Assembly: GCA_025617745.1 (NCBI GenBank) | Contig: CM046853.1 | Coordinates: 17,653,036 to 17,717,035 of the forward strand | Length of the DNA stretch: 64,000 nt | From: Heliocidaris erythrogramma | Lineage: Eukaryota > Echinodermata > Echinoidea > Camarodonta > Echinometridae | Direction: 5' to 3' | Shown: positions 53,922 through 64,000 of the stretch, piece by piece | Numbering within the stretch: the first letter of the stretch is position 1 | Layout: the number at the start of each line of letters is the position of its first letter | Translations under genes and position numbers: made by a program | The notes under the pieces: model-generated | Database searches by the model: none | The model's input: only the letters and a program-made list of their open reading frames with translations | Told to the model about the DNA's origin: nothing

Positions 53922-54135
53922 ATATGGCATGAAAAAGAGACATGATAACGAAGCTTTTCGACCTGCACTCATCAGGTTATCACGCAGGTATATAACAAAT
54001 TACTCGAAATCAACTATATTATGCTCGATGCCTGCGGGTTCATCGAGTATAACTGATTTCGAGTAAATTGTTATATATGCGTGATGAGTGCAGGTCAAAA
54101 AAGCTTCGTTATCATGTCTCTTTTTCGCGCCATAT
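53922..54135. mobile_element. Palindromic MITE
   Basis: The left arm has GAAAAAGAGACATGATAACG, AAGCTTTT and GACCTGCACTCATCA; the right arm is their inverse through GAGACATGATAACGAAGC. Inner arms around ACTCGAAATCA and TGATTTCGAGT continue the fold. About 214 bp. Confidence 0.8.
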
Positions 54136-56701
54136 AAAAATTACATGCAATGCGGAAATAAAACGCACTGAAACAAAGTTTTAATTGCACGAAATTCCTG
54201 ACGAGTTCAGAGAGAGAGAGAGAGAGAGAGAGAAAGCAGGCGGCATTGAGATGTGATAAAGTATTATTTTGTTCCACTCACTGTCATTCATTTAGCTCTT
54301 TCGCATTACAAACAAAACAAATCACATGTGTGTACATGATTTTAATAAATAGTTTTATTGATAAAACAACTACATAGGGGAAAGCGTTGAGAGAGAGAGA
54401 TGGATATATAGATAGAGAAATAAACGAATGAAGCGGGAGAATAAAACAAATACATGTAGTTACGACAAATCAACAGAACTGTATTCGAAAGTAAATATTA
54501 TTATTTTTGTCTTATTGAATAAATAATGTTCATCTTAAAAAAAAAAACAGTTCCCTGATTGAAAGCATTTAGAGTGATCATGTCAAAATGTTGGTCAGAA
54601 TACGGCTACAAAATGAGTTGGAAACACAAGTCATATAAAATGCGGGGCGTAATGCATGACTTGGCAGATAATGGCCCGAGCATTAGCAGACGACAATGGG
54701 GCAAATGAATGGGGTATCGATCGAACCAAGGAGTTATCACAGATCTTGATCGAACCGCGCGTGCGACAGCGTTTACGCAATTTGTATTGTAAGTGTATTG
54801 AAAAGGAAGTAAGCGAAGCTTCAACAAAATAAGACGGCTTTTCCCCTCTAAAATAACAAACAATATTTTTTGTTTCGATAAACAAAACTTATATTTTTAG
54901 AAGGAGAAAGGTCTGATCTTTCATGTTTACATTGACTAAAAATGACGAAAATGACCGAGTGAGGTGCAATGAGCAATCAAAGTAGAAAGCACCTCCAAAA
55001 TTCCCATTACCGGCAATGTAACCGAAATTGCTCCGTCACAGGGAGAACAATCGCTGTGCGCGGGCTCGCACTCAAAGGGTTAAGTATCAACCTTTCTACT
55101 TTGACACCATGTTCATTTGTAAATAACTGTTCTTGAGTTCAAGGTAGACAGAAAATCTGTGCAAATCCATGCCACTCTACATACAATGGCTGTCACCCAT
55201 CCATTGAATGAGTAGACACCCATTACTGCGCTTCTAAATCCTTTTGGCGCGCTATAACTATAAGGTCACAAAGTCCAGATATTCAGAAGCAAGCTATGAA
55301 GATCTTAATAACTTACATGTATTGTGGTACAGCTGCCAAGGCAAACAAAGAAAGAGGAGGGGTGGGGGGGGGGGGGGGGGGGGGGTTGGGGTGGGCAAGC
55401 AAACAGGCAGGTGTTCATGTTTGTAACCTTTGGACTTGGGTATTATCTTATTGCTTATAATTGTATTCAAAATGTTTTAAATTTCCACCCAGGCTTTCAT
55501 ATTGATCATGATCGTTATACACCAACAATATGATGGCTATACCACACACGTGCGTACGCGACTCTATTATCATGCCAGGAACCATATTTGATTTTGTTGG
55601 TGTTTATTATAATTGGCATTCATTCATTGCCATTAAGAATATTGACATAATTTCTTTTTCTAAATTGATATTTTAATGCACGTGTTGTTTGTTATTCATA
55701 AAGTCTTGATATATTTATTCTTTGTTTCTCTTTAGTGCTCGTATATAAAATGTATATATTTTTATGACATTATACAGAGTCAATCAACGGACCAGTGAAT
55801 CGTGGCAACTTTGACACAAACATTAAACAGGGCAAGTCTTTTATAATTAGCAAAAACCATGTCCTGAAATTTGATAACTGCAGTAACAGACATTTTTTGT
55901 AACAAGTACATGTAATATGCACAAATTACTGCACACAGTGATGTATGAATCTTGGTCTTTCAGGTATGCTAAACTATATAACGATAAATTCCCAAGATGT
56001 TCAAAATCTGATGTATTCTTCGAAAATATAAACAATATATAAATTTATCAATAATACAAGAGTCTATTGAATCATTTTGCTCCAATATTACTTTGCAAGA
56101 TTAATCTATACGATTAATATCGATATAAGATACCTATATTATGCACCTGTTACAAAATTGATATATTCTGGGTAGATTTTAACCCCAAAAGTTAATGAAA
56201 AAACAGGGCACATTCTCATTATAAAGATGAGCCTTAACATTGCTGCATTACTGTAGCTCATTGTGGTGCTTCATCCTCATTTCGATATCATATCTTTTCA
56301 AAATGTCTACACTCTTGAAAAGCCTATTCACTAGTAAGTGAATGTACATGTACGTGGTCATACTTGACAGCCAGGTTTATGTTTGACATCACCACTTGTA
56401 TAAGGTAGGCCTACCTGGAATGTTATGAGCTTTTGTACATGAAGGCTGCTTGTAGGGGGACATTTTTAGACTGACGCATGTGTGTACACTGCAATAATAA
56501 TGCATGTAGGCCTTCATGTAGTTTCATGAAATAATGAGATCGAGTATAAGCATGTTCTGTAGGCCATCAGTCCCACTGTCATGATCATGTGCATGTATTT
56601 TTGTACATCCCAAGATCTCATCACCATGCATGCACAGTACATGTATGTTTATGAGCATCTCTCATGCGGATCTGGGCCAGTTATTCCTTCACAATCTCAG
56701 C
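54136..56701. other. Non-coding
   Basis: It contains (GA)n at 54208-54233, the right piggyBac-like end at about 54950-55079 and a run of more than 20 G with one interruption at about 55364-55386. No exon recognised. Confidence 0.45.
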
Positions 56702-57250
56702 TTAAAGGGAAAGAAGAAAAATAAGCGAAGCAGATTAGTGAATGTTTGGGCAAAATCCAATAAATAAAAAAGTTATGAATTTTTGTAGTTGTAATCAGTC
56801 AAACACAAATTGGCAACTCTGTGACATATATGTACATGTACATGTATCTTGCGAGCTCCTCTCCCATCTTGCTCTACAGAAAATCTCATAAATTGTCATT
56901 GTCTTTTAGTTTTTGATAAAGGAATAGATTTGTTTCATACAGGTTTTGTGTGAAAACATACATGTATATGAGCAATGATTATATTTATGGTACATGTATG
57001 ATTGAATATTTTCTTTGGAGAAAATGGAAATTAATGATTTTGGGGGTACAGGGCAAATGGGAGAGGAGCTCACAAGATACATCACAAAGTTGCCAATTTG
57101 TGTGATTGTAACTGATTGATTATAACTTCATAAATTTATAACTATCTTATTTCTTATCGTATTTTTCTCATACCTTCACCTAACTGTTTTGTTAATATTT
57201 CTGCTTTTTTTAAAAACCAACTTGTAATCACGGTTGACTCTCCCTTTAAA
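56702..57250. mobile_element. MITE, TTAAAGGGA family
   Basis: Ends TTAAAGGGAAAG and CTCCCTTTAAA, with arms carrying AAAAAGTTATGAATTTTTG, GGCAACTCTGTGA and CTTGCGAGCTCCTCTCCCAT and their inverses. Same family as 38694. Confidence 0.8.
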
Positions 57251-58607
57251 GGTAATGTTTAGTTTTGGTACCCGCTCATAAAATTTTCGTCAGATTTCTT
57301 GGATTTTTGTTGATAAATAGCAAGATACTAGCAATACTTTAAAGATGCTGTGAAAATTCCCCCTTTAATAAGTGAAATATAGTACAAATGAGAGATAAAA
57401 AATAATTCATATACCGGGTCAGGGATATAAAATCCCAATAACGGCAGCGTGTACTATACCCTATAACATACAGTGTACATGTATGCAAAACCTATGAGGA
57501 TTATGTGTATTCCACACACAGTGACACACATGCTATCTCCACGTGAAGCCCCGAGAATGTTGCGTGGGAAGCCATGGGGGGGGGGGGGGGTCCTACATGT
57601 AGCGTAGGGCAGTATGTTACCGTGATCTAGCGTTCCTTACAGATATTTACACTAAAATTTACCTGAACTCATTGATGGAATACCACATGATCTTGTACAA
57701 ACCTCTTTTGATACAAGGAGGAGAACAAGAGACTATACTGCTATACTGAACACGTTTCTTTTTTATTTATTTTTTTTTGCTACCAAAACTGTCCATGAGC
57801 TCTAAAACTGTTGATGAAGTTTGAGATCTGTTACATGTATGTTTGCAAGTAAAATATACATGCAGGCCACCTTCATGTATGCCTACATGTACATTGTAGC
57901 TCTCAACCCCCATATAACATCATGTTTGAATGTGAGTAGGGAAACAGATATTTTTTGTGTAGAAAGGCAGAGAAAGGCAGAGAAAGGCAGAGAAAGAATG
58001 CACTTTCTATGTATGCTCTAAGGGCCCCGGTCATTGTCATTGTCTTGTGAAATTACCCCTATCTAGGAATCGAGGTCAAACTGTCAGACAGATGAGATTT
58101 GTGATTCTGTTTGTTTGAAATTCTTTAAATCCCAGTTAGGTGATTTGATAAAATTTGAAGGAATGTACATTTTACCAAGAAATCAGGATGTTTGTGATTC
58201 ATGAGTACATGTACATGAAAGTTTTTAAACTAAATTTCTCAGGCCTTGTGAGTATTATGATTTAGAAAGCTTACATCTAATGTACTGTGTTTGCAGCTGT
58301 TTTGTGCATGTGATGTAAATTTATTTTTTATTGTCGCACTAACTAGTAGAATCTGTACGTAGTACAAAATAAATGTGAACTAATGCAAAGTAATGATAAA
58401 GGAAAGGCTATGGTTTTCATTTTACAATACATGTACAGCTATACATGATTTACATGATTTCCTCCCTTAATCAAATTGGTGTAACTTCTTAACAAAAGGG
58501 TTGTGAGCAAAATAACTGGGCAAGAGTTTTTGTTACCCTTATTGACTAACTTCCCTGTATTAAAGATGAGATTGATAAATCGAGTCATGGCATGAGTGGG
58601 CAAACAT
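57251..58607. other. Non-coding
   Basis: No exon seen. A 16-base G run is at about 57578-57591 and a short tandem AGAAAGGCAGAG at 57960-57995. Confidence 0.45.
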
Positions 58608-59260
58608 TAAAGGGAAATTAACCTCAGCGTATGAATTAGCTTATTTTGAATGGTGTAGTATATGCCTCTTATTTGATACATGCAATTTCATGTAAAAACA
58701 CAGGATATAGATATAAATCACTATTTTCCAGCCAAGTTATCGTCTGCTAGCAATAATAAGGGGGCTGCCATTACTTTATGTGTACACGAACATATTTTTC
58801 ATCCCAAGTAAAATTTCCTTCATCGTTAACTTGTAATTGATTTTTAGAGGACAAATATATATTAGATAAAGTCACATATTCTGAAATGTAAGTTTAGTTT
58901 TATATATTTTTTAAAAGGTCTTAATTTGTTCATAAAAAATATACTTCATAAAAAATATACGTCAAGGACGGAGAATTGACGTCAAGGACGGAGACAATCG
59001 TAACAATACCAAAACAAAGCGAGGAATCTGCTTTACAGGATGGCTATTAGAACTCATGGGTCGTCAATTATCTAGGCCCATGGCCAATAACAATCGTAAT
59101 ACAATCAGAACAAAGCGACGTATCTGTTGTAAAGGTAGGCTATTATCAATGCATATGGTACCTAATGATCCGTGTCATGCACAAAATGGCAGCCTCCATG
59201 GAAAGACGTAGCAGACAATAGGTGCATCTAGAATATCACGTGGGGTTAATTGTCCTTTAA
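58608..59260. mobile_element. Inverted-end element with TTAAAGGGAAATTAACC
   Basis: The left TTAAAGGGAAATTAACC pairs with the right GGGGTTAATTGTCCTTTAA. Inner boxes GGGGGCTGCCATT and AATGGCAGCCTCC are also inverted and resemble the boxes of the foldback at 30815. A 16-bp unit GACGTCAAGGACGGAG is duplicated near 58962-58995. Confidence 0.65.
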
Positions 59261-59603
59261 ATGCAAAAATGTCACTTTTCAAAAGTCACAACGGTCATTT
59301 TTTATGCTGTATTAACAGTACAGTTTAGTATTTCTTGCACAGTAAAGTGTGCTCACTGAACCATGACACGATGACCACCTCTTATGTTCACAACATGTGA
59401 TGATACATTTTGGTAAAAATATCTGGAGTTATTTTTTTTCAGTAAGCTGAATGGATTTTGCAATTTCAAATTCATGAGTGTTGATTTTTTTTTTAATTTT
59501 TGCTCACCCAAACATAATGAGAAAAGTTTAAGGATAGGGTGTGAGGGGGTCAAACGATGGATAATAAACAACAACAACACATAAATTTATAGTGATAGTG
59601 ATT

Positions 59604-60119
59604 TAAAAGGGCAATCCAACCTTGGTAAAAAAGATGATTTGTGTGAAAGCAGAAAAATAAAAACAGAATGGTGAAAGTTTGGAAGAAATCGGACTAGGAA
59701 TAAGAAAGTTATGAATGTTTGAAAAATGAAATCACTACATCTGTGCGAATCTCAAATTGGCAACTTGGTATTAAAAGTCGATTGTGACATACTAGTAGGC
59801 AACTCTCCAGTTGTTGTATACAAGAGTATCATTAATTTGCTGTTTTCTCTGAAGCGCCTTTACCCTCGGGGCAGCACTCAAATATATTGGAGATAGCATA
59901 TTGTTATAGGTCCTCATGAAAGAAAAAGATCCTACTGAGCAGTAAATTTTGAAGAAAAAAAATGACATTTTAGTAATTTTGTATGTATAGTGCTTTAACT
60001 TTCAAAAATTCATAACTTTCTTATTGCTAACTAGTCCGTTTTCGTTCAAACTTTCACCAATCTGCTTCTCAGATTTTTCCTCTTTCATTCAGAGGAACTT
60101 GGATTGGATTTCCCTTTAA
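59604..60119. mobile_element. MITE, AAAGGGCAATCCAACC subfamily
   Basis: Ends AAAAGGGCAATCCAACCTTGG and GGATTGGATTTCCCTTTA, arms with AGAAAGTTATGAATGTTTG and AAAAATTCATAACTTTCTTA. Related to 38694 and 56702 but with a different centre. Confidence 0.75.
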
Positions 60120-60436
60120 CTCTTCAGTGAGGCCATATGTTTCTTCAGTTTTGCAGGACATTGTTGAGTGTAGACAGCCTTACACCTGACTCGTGCACTT
60201 GATTACATTTCGTGTACCAGAGTGTATTTATAATAGGAATCAATCTGCATTTGACTGGTAAGATTTTCGTGAATTTGATGTTACAGCATAGTATTTTATA
60301 TGATTGTTTGTCAGATGATCTTTGTCCTGTTCTCAACTGAATATACATGTACAGTAGTTGCAAGTAGAGAGGCAGGCAGTGAGAGCGAATAATCTTTACA
60401 GTGACTCTTTTCCAGACTTGGAATAAAACATTTCAA

Positions 60437-60458
60437 GAGAGACAGAGACAGAGACAGA

Positions 60459-60492
<34 letters not shown>

Positions 60493-60519
60493 CAGAGAGA
60501 GACAGAGAGAGAGAGAGAG

Positions 60520-60550
<31 letters not shown>

Positions 60551-60553
60551 GAG
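60437..60553 (+). repeat. (GA)n/(GACA)n microsatellite
   Basis: About 117 bp of GA with interspersed GACAGA. It lies roughly 260 bp upstream of the first coding exon of plexin. The antisense frames of Leu/Ser are artefacts of this repeat. Confidence 0.9.
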
Positions 60554-60853
60554 ATACAATGTACATGTAGGAAACAGTAATACATCTTGATCATGGAGAA
60601 AGGATCTAGTACTGAGCACAGTTAATGTGTCATCTTCAGTGGAGTCTTGCCCATTAACAGTCTATCCGTCATGTACAGTGTAGCTGTGATAAATCCTTTG
60701 AAATGTTCAGATGGACCTGAGAGATATTGCAAATTTGTAAATTTTTTAAAGATTATTGTAGATTATTTAGAACAATGACATGACTGCTTTCCCTTTTCTT
60801 TTGTGTTGTAGGAAATCTTTTTCAAGGAAACAGAGGAGGTGCTTAAAGGTACA

Positions 60854-61951
60854 ATGGAGCTGGTGCACAGAAAACCATGTAATATACTCCAAGTACAAAA
60901 TGGAAGAACTTCTTACAAACTCTATGTGCTTGTGAACATATTTCTCTTTGTAGCCATCTATTTACATCATCCAGTTACTGTGGTTGCTACACTAGAGGCA
61001 TATGGACCTGTAGAGTTCATTAACGAGTCTGGACAGTTTGACCACTTTGCCGTGGATGAAAGAACTGGTGATATTTACATTGGAGCAAAAAACTCATTAG
61101 TTCATCTTCATTCAGACTTCAGGTTACAGGAGGCAGTGAGTACTAAATGTGGGGATTCATCATGCGATAACTACAACAAGATCCTTGCTGTTGCACCATC
61201 TCCAATAGACAAGCTCATTAACTGTGAAAGCTATTCACGTAAGTGTTACTATCGTAGCCTCGCAAACATATCAGATCTAATAGAGTACCCGAGAACAGTG
61301 CTCTACTCGGATACCCCAGCAGTGGCAGTACTCAGTGACAGTGATAATTCCATGTATGTTGGAGTTAGTCCTGACTTTAGTGATGCAGGTACTAGAATTC
61401 CCTACATCACGAAATTGGGTTTGGAGTCGCTATCTTCGCTGGGAGAGCTCGGAGCTCAGAGCAATTATGCAAAGCAGTTGCCATTTACATTGAACTTTGT
61501 GAATGGATTTGAATTTGAAGGGTTCACATACTTTGTCACCAACCAGCAGGAACTAATAGGTGAAAATCGTCCAGAAGATCATAGCTTTGTATCTAAGATC
61601 AACAGAGTTTGCCAAACAAGTGGCAACAATTTTGATTCATTTACAGAAGTTGAGATAAATTGTTTAGGCAGTGATGGAACTTACAACCTTGTTCAGGCCA
61701 TCGAAGTGTCTAACCCTGGGAAATATCTCAGAGAATCTTACAGTAGCAGTGATGGTGCTCTCCTGTATGCTTTGTTTGCTAAGGCTGCTGGCAATACTGA
61801 TGAAGCTACTGATCCTCCTCAATCTGCACTGTGTATCTACAAAATGTCTGACTTAGAAGCCAGGTTTGCAACTGCAGTGCATGATTGTCTTACCAAAGGA
61901 GACGTTAGCATGTATGGAATACGACATTTAAATTCCAGATGCGAAAATTTG
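60854..61951 (+). CDS. Plexin, first coding exon (signal peptide and N-terminal Sema region)
   Basis: Exon 60812-61951 (acceptor GTGTTGTAG, donor GTGAGT); the ATG at 60854 gives 366 residues that run on into the next exon. Residues about 24-46 are hydrophobic and serve as signal peptide. From about 50 a Sema beta-propeller begins: EFINESGQFDHFAVDERTG, DIYIGAKNSLVHL, NKILAVAP, INCESYSRKCYYRSLANIS, MYVGVSPDF, FEFEGFTYFVTNQQ, ALCIYKMSDLEARF. The last is the 'aLC.y.m.di...F' strand of semaphorin/plexin propellers. Plexins are surface receptors for semaphorins in axon guidance and cell movement. The large first exon covering most of the Sema domain is typical of plexin genes. Subtype (A or B) is not decidable here. 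Confidence 0.85.
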
Positions 61952-62140
61952 GTGAGTAAAAATACTTACCATTGTTTCATATAAAGTGTAAAGAAGTTTA
62001 TAGGGTTCCCTTCCATCTGCATGTACAATCCATTTCAATATTTCAGGGAAAATACCCGAGGCTTCAATTTTCAGTATACCAAATTTCTTGTTTACATGTA
62101 GATAGTGAACAGAACAGATTGTACATTGCCACATACACTG

Positions 62141-63650
62141 GGTGATTTCACGCTCGGTGTTGGTGTTTAGAGCGGAAATTATTTTAAAATCGAGCTCAAA
62201 CACCGCTGTTCAGATTAAGGAGCCGAGACCGATATCCTAACAAAGCGCATTGATAGCTTAAACACTGGCAATGGCGTCAGCACCATTTTTAACAAAGGAA
62301 AAATTAAAAAAAAAACTTTGATTATTAGTCTAGAATATCGTAAAATTACACGAGTAGTCCGGTAATTCTAAAAGAAATAATTACAGTATTTGATCTAGAG
62401 TGCGGTAAGAAACCTCACAGAAATGGATAGTCTTGACAGGAACAGTAAGTTTAGATATGATTTCTCTCAAGTTTATCACTTGCATCAGAAAATGCTGCGG
62501 TAGCTAATCCAGCCAGACGCTGGATCGGACGGTGTAGCGCGTACACGGCAAATGGCCAAATGGCCAAAGCATTGGCTCAGATTCGCCGTGAAGTTTCATG
62601 ATTTTTGTATTGTAAATGTGGATTTTTGTAGAGCTCATCCTGGTAAACGATGTGGATTCTTTGAGTCTTTAACTACGGAATATCTATATATCTATATATA
62701 TATTTTATTCAATCCTTCAGCCCCATTAAAAAGCAAAAGTAGTTCCTTTCAGTGTGCTCTAGATCGAACGTTAGACCAATGTTGGCTTAGATCTAATTTC
62801 AGGCCTATATGAACATAATACCTCTTTAATAACACCTGTGAAATTACACTTCGAATGATGCCTACTATCTTTATTTCTCATGACTAATCAGCAAAATGTC
62901 CCATAGCTAGCAATACCAACACCAACGCCGACCGTGAAATCATTATTTCTTAATCTCTTAAAGACCTCAGCCTGACCGAATTTTGAAATATACCCTTTAT
63001 TCATCCACGGGGAGCTATATATTTTCTGAACAAATTGAAACCAACTTCATGAGATTCCGTTTCCTGTGGAATGAGTAACAGCGTCTCGAATGTTGAGCCC
63101 GGGTGGTTTTTCTGACGAGGGCCCCGTCTCTGAGGAACGCTACTTTGCGGGGGGTGAAAATTTGATGACGACATATCGTGTAGACGCACTCGGAGCTGTA
63201 TACATGACATGTCGTCACACGTCTAGCGACCCCCTGCAGTTTCCTCTGTTGTTACGCCATAGGGAGGGGGCGGACCAAAAAAAATTATCTTTTTTATTTT
63301 TTATGGATAAACAGAGACGAAAATTTATGAATACCCAGGGTAATTATATTCTTTGTTTACTAAGCTTTACGTCAATATATGGTTGTTTTGGGTCAGGCTG
63401 AGGTCTTTAAGGGTATAGTGTTAGTGAATGGGAATTTGTTCATGAAATTAAACACCGACGGCCGAGCTCGGTTCAGCAGACGATAATTGACAAAAAATAA
63501 ACACCGGCAACCGGAACTACGTCAAAAAAATCAGAGGTCAACACCTAACACTGACTGATTTTTTTTCTCATTTCATAGTCGGTGTTAGATCACGATTTCG
63601 CGGCAAAATAGACACTAACACCCAACACCAACACCGAGTGTGAAATCACC
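62141..63650. mobile_element. Inverted-repeat transposon in plexin intron, 5-bp TSD
   Basis: The ends GGTGATTTCACGCTCGGTGT and its inverse (ACACCGAGTGTGAAATCACC) are flanked by CACTG on both sides (62136-62140, 63651-63655). The right flank contains a second tandem copy of the locus with ACATACACTGTATTAG uninterrupted at about 63684, an empty-site reference that supports CACTG as the target duplication. A GTGTTGGTGTT motif extends the ends. No transposase frame. Confidence 0.7.
62957..63411. mobile_element. Nested MITE
   Basis: CTTAAAGACCTCAGCCTGACC at 62957 is matched by its perfect inverse ending at 63411. TTAA lies at both ends, so TTAA targeting is possible. Inserted inside the element at 62141-63650. 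Confidence 0.75.
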
Positions 63651-63985
63651 CACTGTATTAGTCCATAACAGATTGTACATTGCCACATACACTGTATTAG
63701 CCCATTTGATGCTCTTATACACCCAGCAAACCTGGAAAAGTTCCTTCTGTTCAAGTGTTTCTGGTTGATTTGTAATCGTAAGTGGACACTGAACAATTTC
63801 ATTAATGAATAGCCTCCACTTAGGCAATATTCTAGTCATTCTCCTGAAGACGATCAGAGCATACTGATGAAAACGTTGAGAACCAAAGAGCTCTTAGCAA
63901 AGCTCACCAACTCTTTTCAGGGCTTTTTTCTGTGAAAGATTATATGGTGTAAAGCTGTTTCCACCATGAAAAATATCGCTGACAC

Positions 63986-64000
63986 TTCATTAAATTTCAG
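63986..64000 (+). promoter_or_regulatory. Splice acceptor at window end
   Basis: The window ends CATTAAATTTCAG. With the plexin donor at 61952, this is a plausible acceptor for the second plexin coding exon starting at the next base. Confidence 0.45.

Larger units (their letters stand above)
43215..55079. mobile_element. piggyBac-type element or composite (11.9 kb)
   Basis: Flanked by TTAA at 43211-43214 and 55080-55083. The left end reads CCCTTTGGAGACGACGGG; the inverted right end reads CCCTTTGAGTGCGAGCCC. Both have CTGTGACGGAG subterminally, about 52 and 42 bp in. A palindrome GGCTTCTACAGAAGCC occurs twice at the left end. An intact transposase lies inside, with foldbacks, a minisatellite and tandem repeats. 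The size is far above the usual 2-6 kb, so later insertions and expansions, or pairing of ends from two elements, must be considered. Confidence 0.55.

Noticed and set aside
55785..55835. Possible upstream plexin 5' exon after TTATACAG
   Set aside because: The acceptor looks fair but the only nearby donor is a non-consensus GC site, and nothing links it to the exon at 60812.
60311..60619. Minus-strand poly(Leu-Ser) frame
   Set aside because: Translation of a (GA)n microsatellite.

Overview
The window is nuclear DNA of a marine invertebrate, most likely an echinoderm and probably a sea urchin. I infer this from AT-rich sequence, small phase-1 exons in long introns, many inverted-repeat elements, ACATGTAC-rich microsatellite DNA, and the gene content (EGF/Sushi matrix protein, plexin, piggyBac, THAP, several LINE remnants). 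The species cannot be fixed from sequence alone. All genes I can support are on the + strand.

Layout. (1) 2055-17536: a secreted modular protein. A calcium-binding EGF exon at 2055-2192 is nearly repeated at 9332-9469. From 9332 on, eleven exons splice in frame without a break to a TGA at 17534-17536: EGF, EGF, linker, a FAM171(astroprincin)/CILP-like region, a Cys-containing region, and a final Sushi/CCP module. (2) Two paralogous small secreted-protein genes with the same plan: TATA box, non-coding exon 1, and a signal-peptide exon that starts exactly at the ATG and ends in phase 1. Gene 1 (TATA 4451, poly(A) signal 8212) lies on the same strand between the two EGF exons; gene 2 (TATA 21183, poly(A) signal 24433) lies downstream. 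Gene 2 has an extra symmetrical six-cysteine exon that gene 1 lacks. (3) 24.5-43 kb: no convincing host gene. It holds LINE remnants, a SINE with a 7SL-like head, a Helitron-like cassette, a 2.9 kb foldback with 170-bp tandem repeats, MITEs, a frameshifted THAP-domain sequence and a pogo-type element. (4) 43215-55079: a region bounded by TTAA plus piggyBac-like termini, containing an intact 606-aa piggyBac transposase and a 2.9 kb GA-rich higher-order minisatellite. (5) 60812-61951: first coding exon of a plexin (signal peptide and N-terminal Sema region), followed by an intron with nested transposons; the window ends exactly on a plausible splice acceptor.

The least expected signal is a family of seven short elements, mostly 136-141 bp (1023, 2719, 2889, 11341, 11651, 12941, 35281). 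They share a core with TTATTCCGTC but each carries its own roughly 12-14 bp word, repeated at both ends (inverted) and twice inside. In six of the seven the internal copies are exactly 21 bp apart. The word changes between elements while the positions and core stay fixed. I know of no described family with this behaviour. Further unexplained structure includes a 0.94 kb element with inverted arrays of TTTCGTC (52459-53403) and a pair of hairpin-plus-CTAG ends facing outwards (29800-30387).
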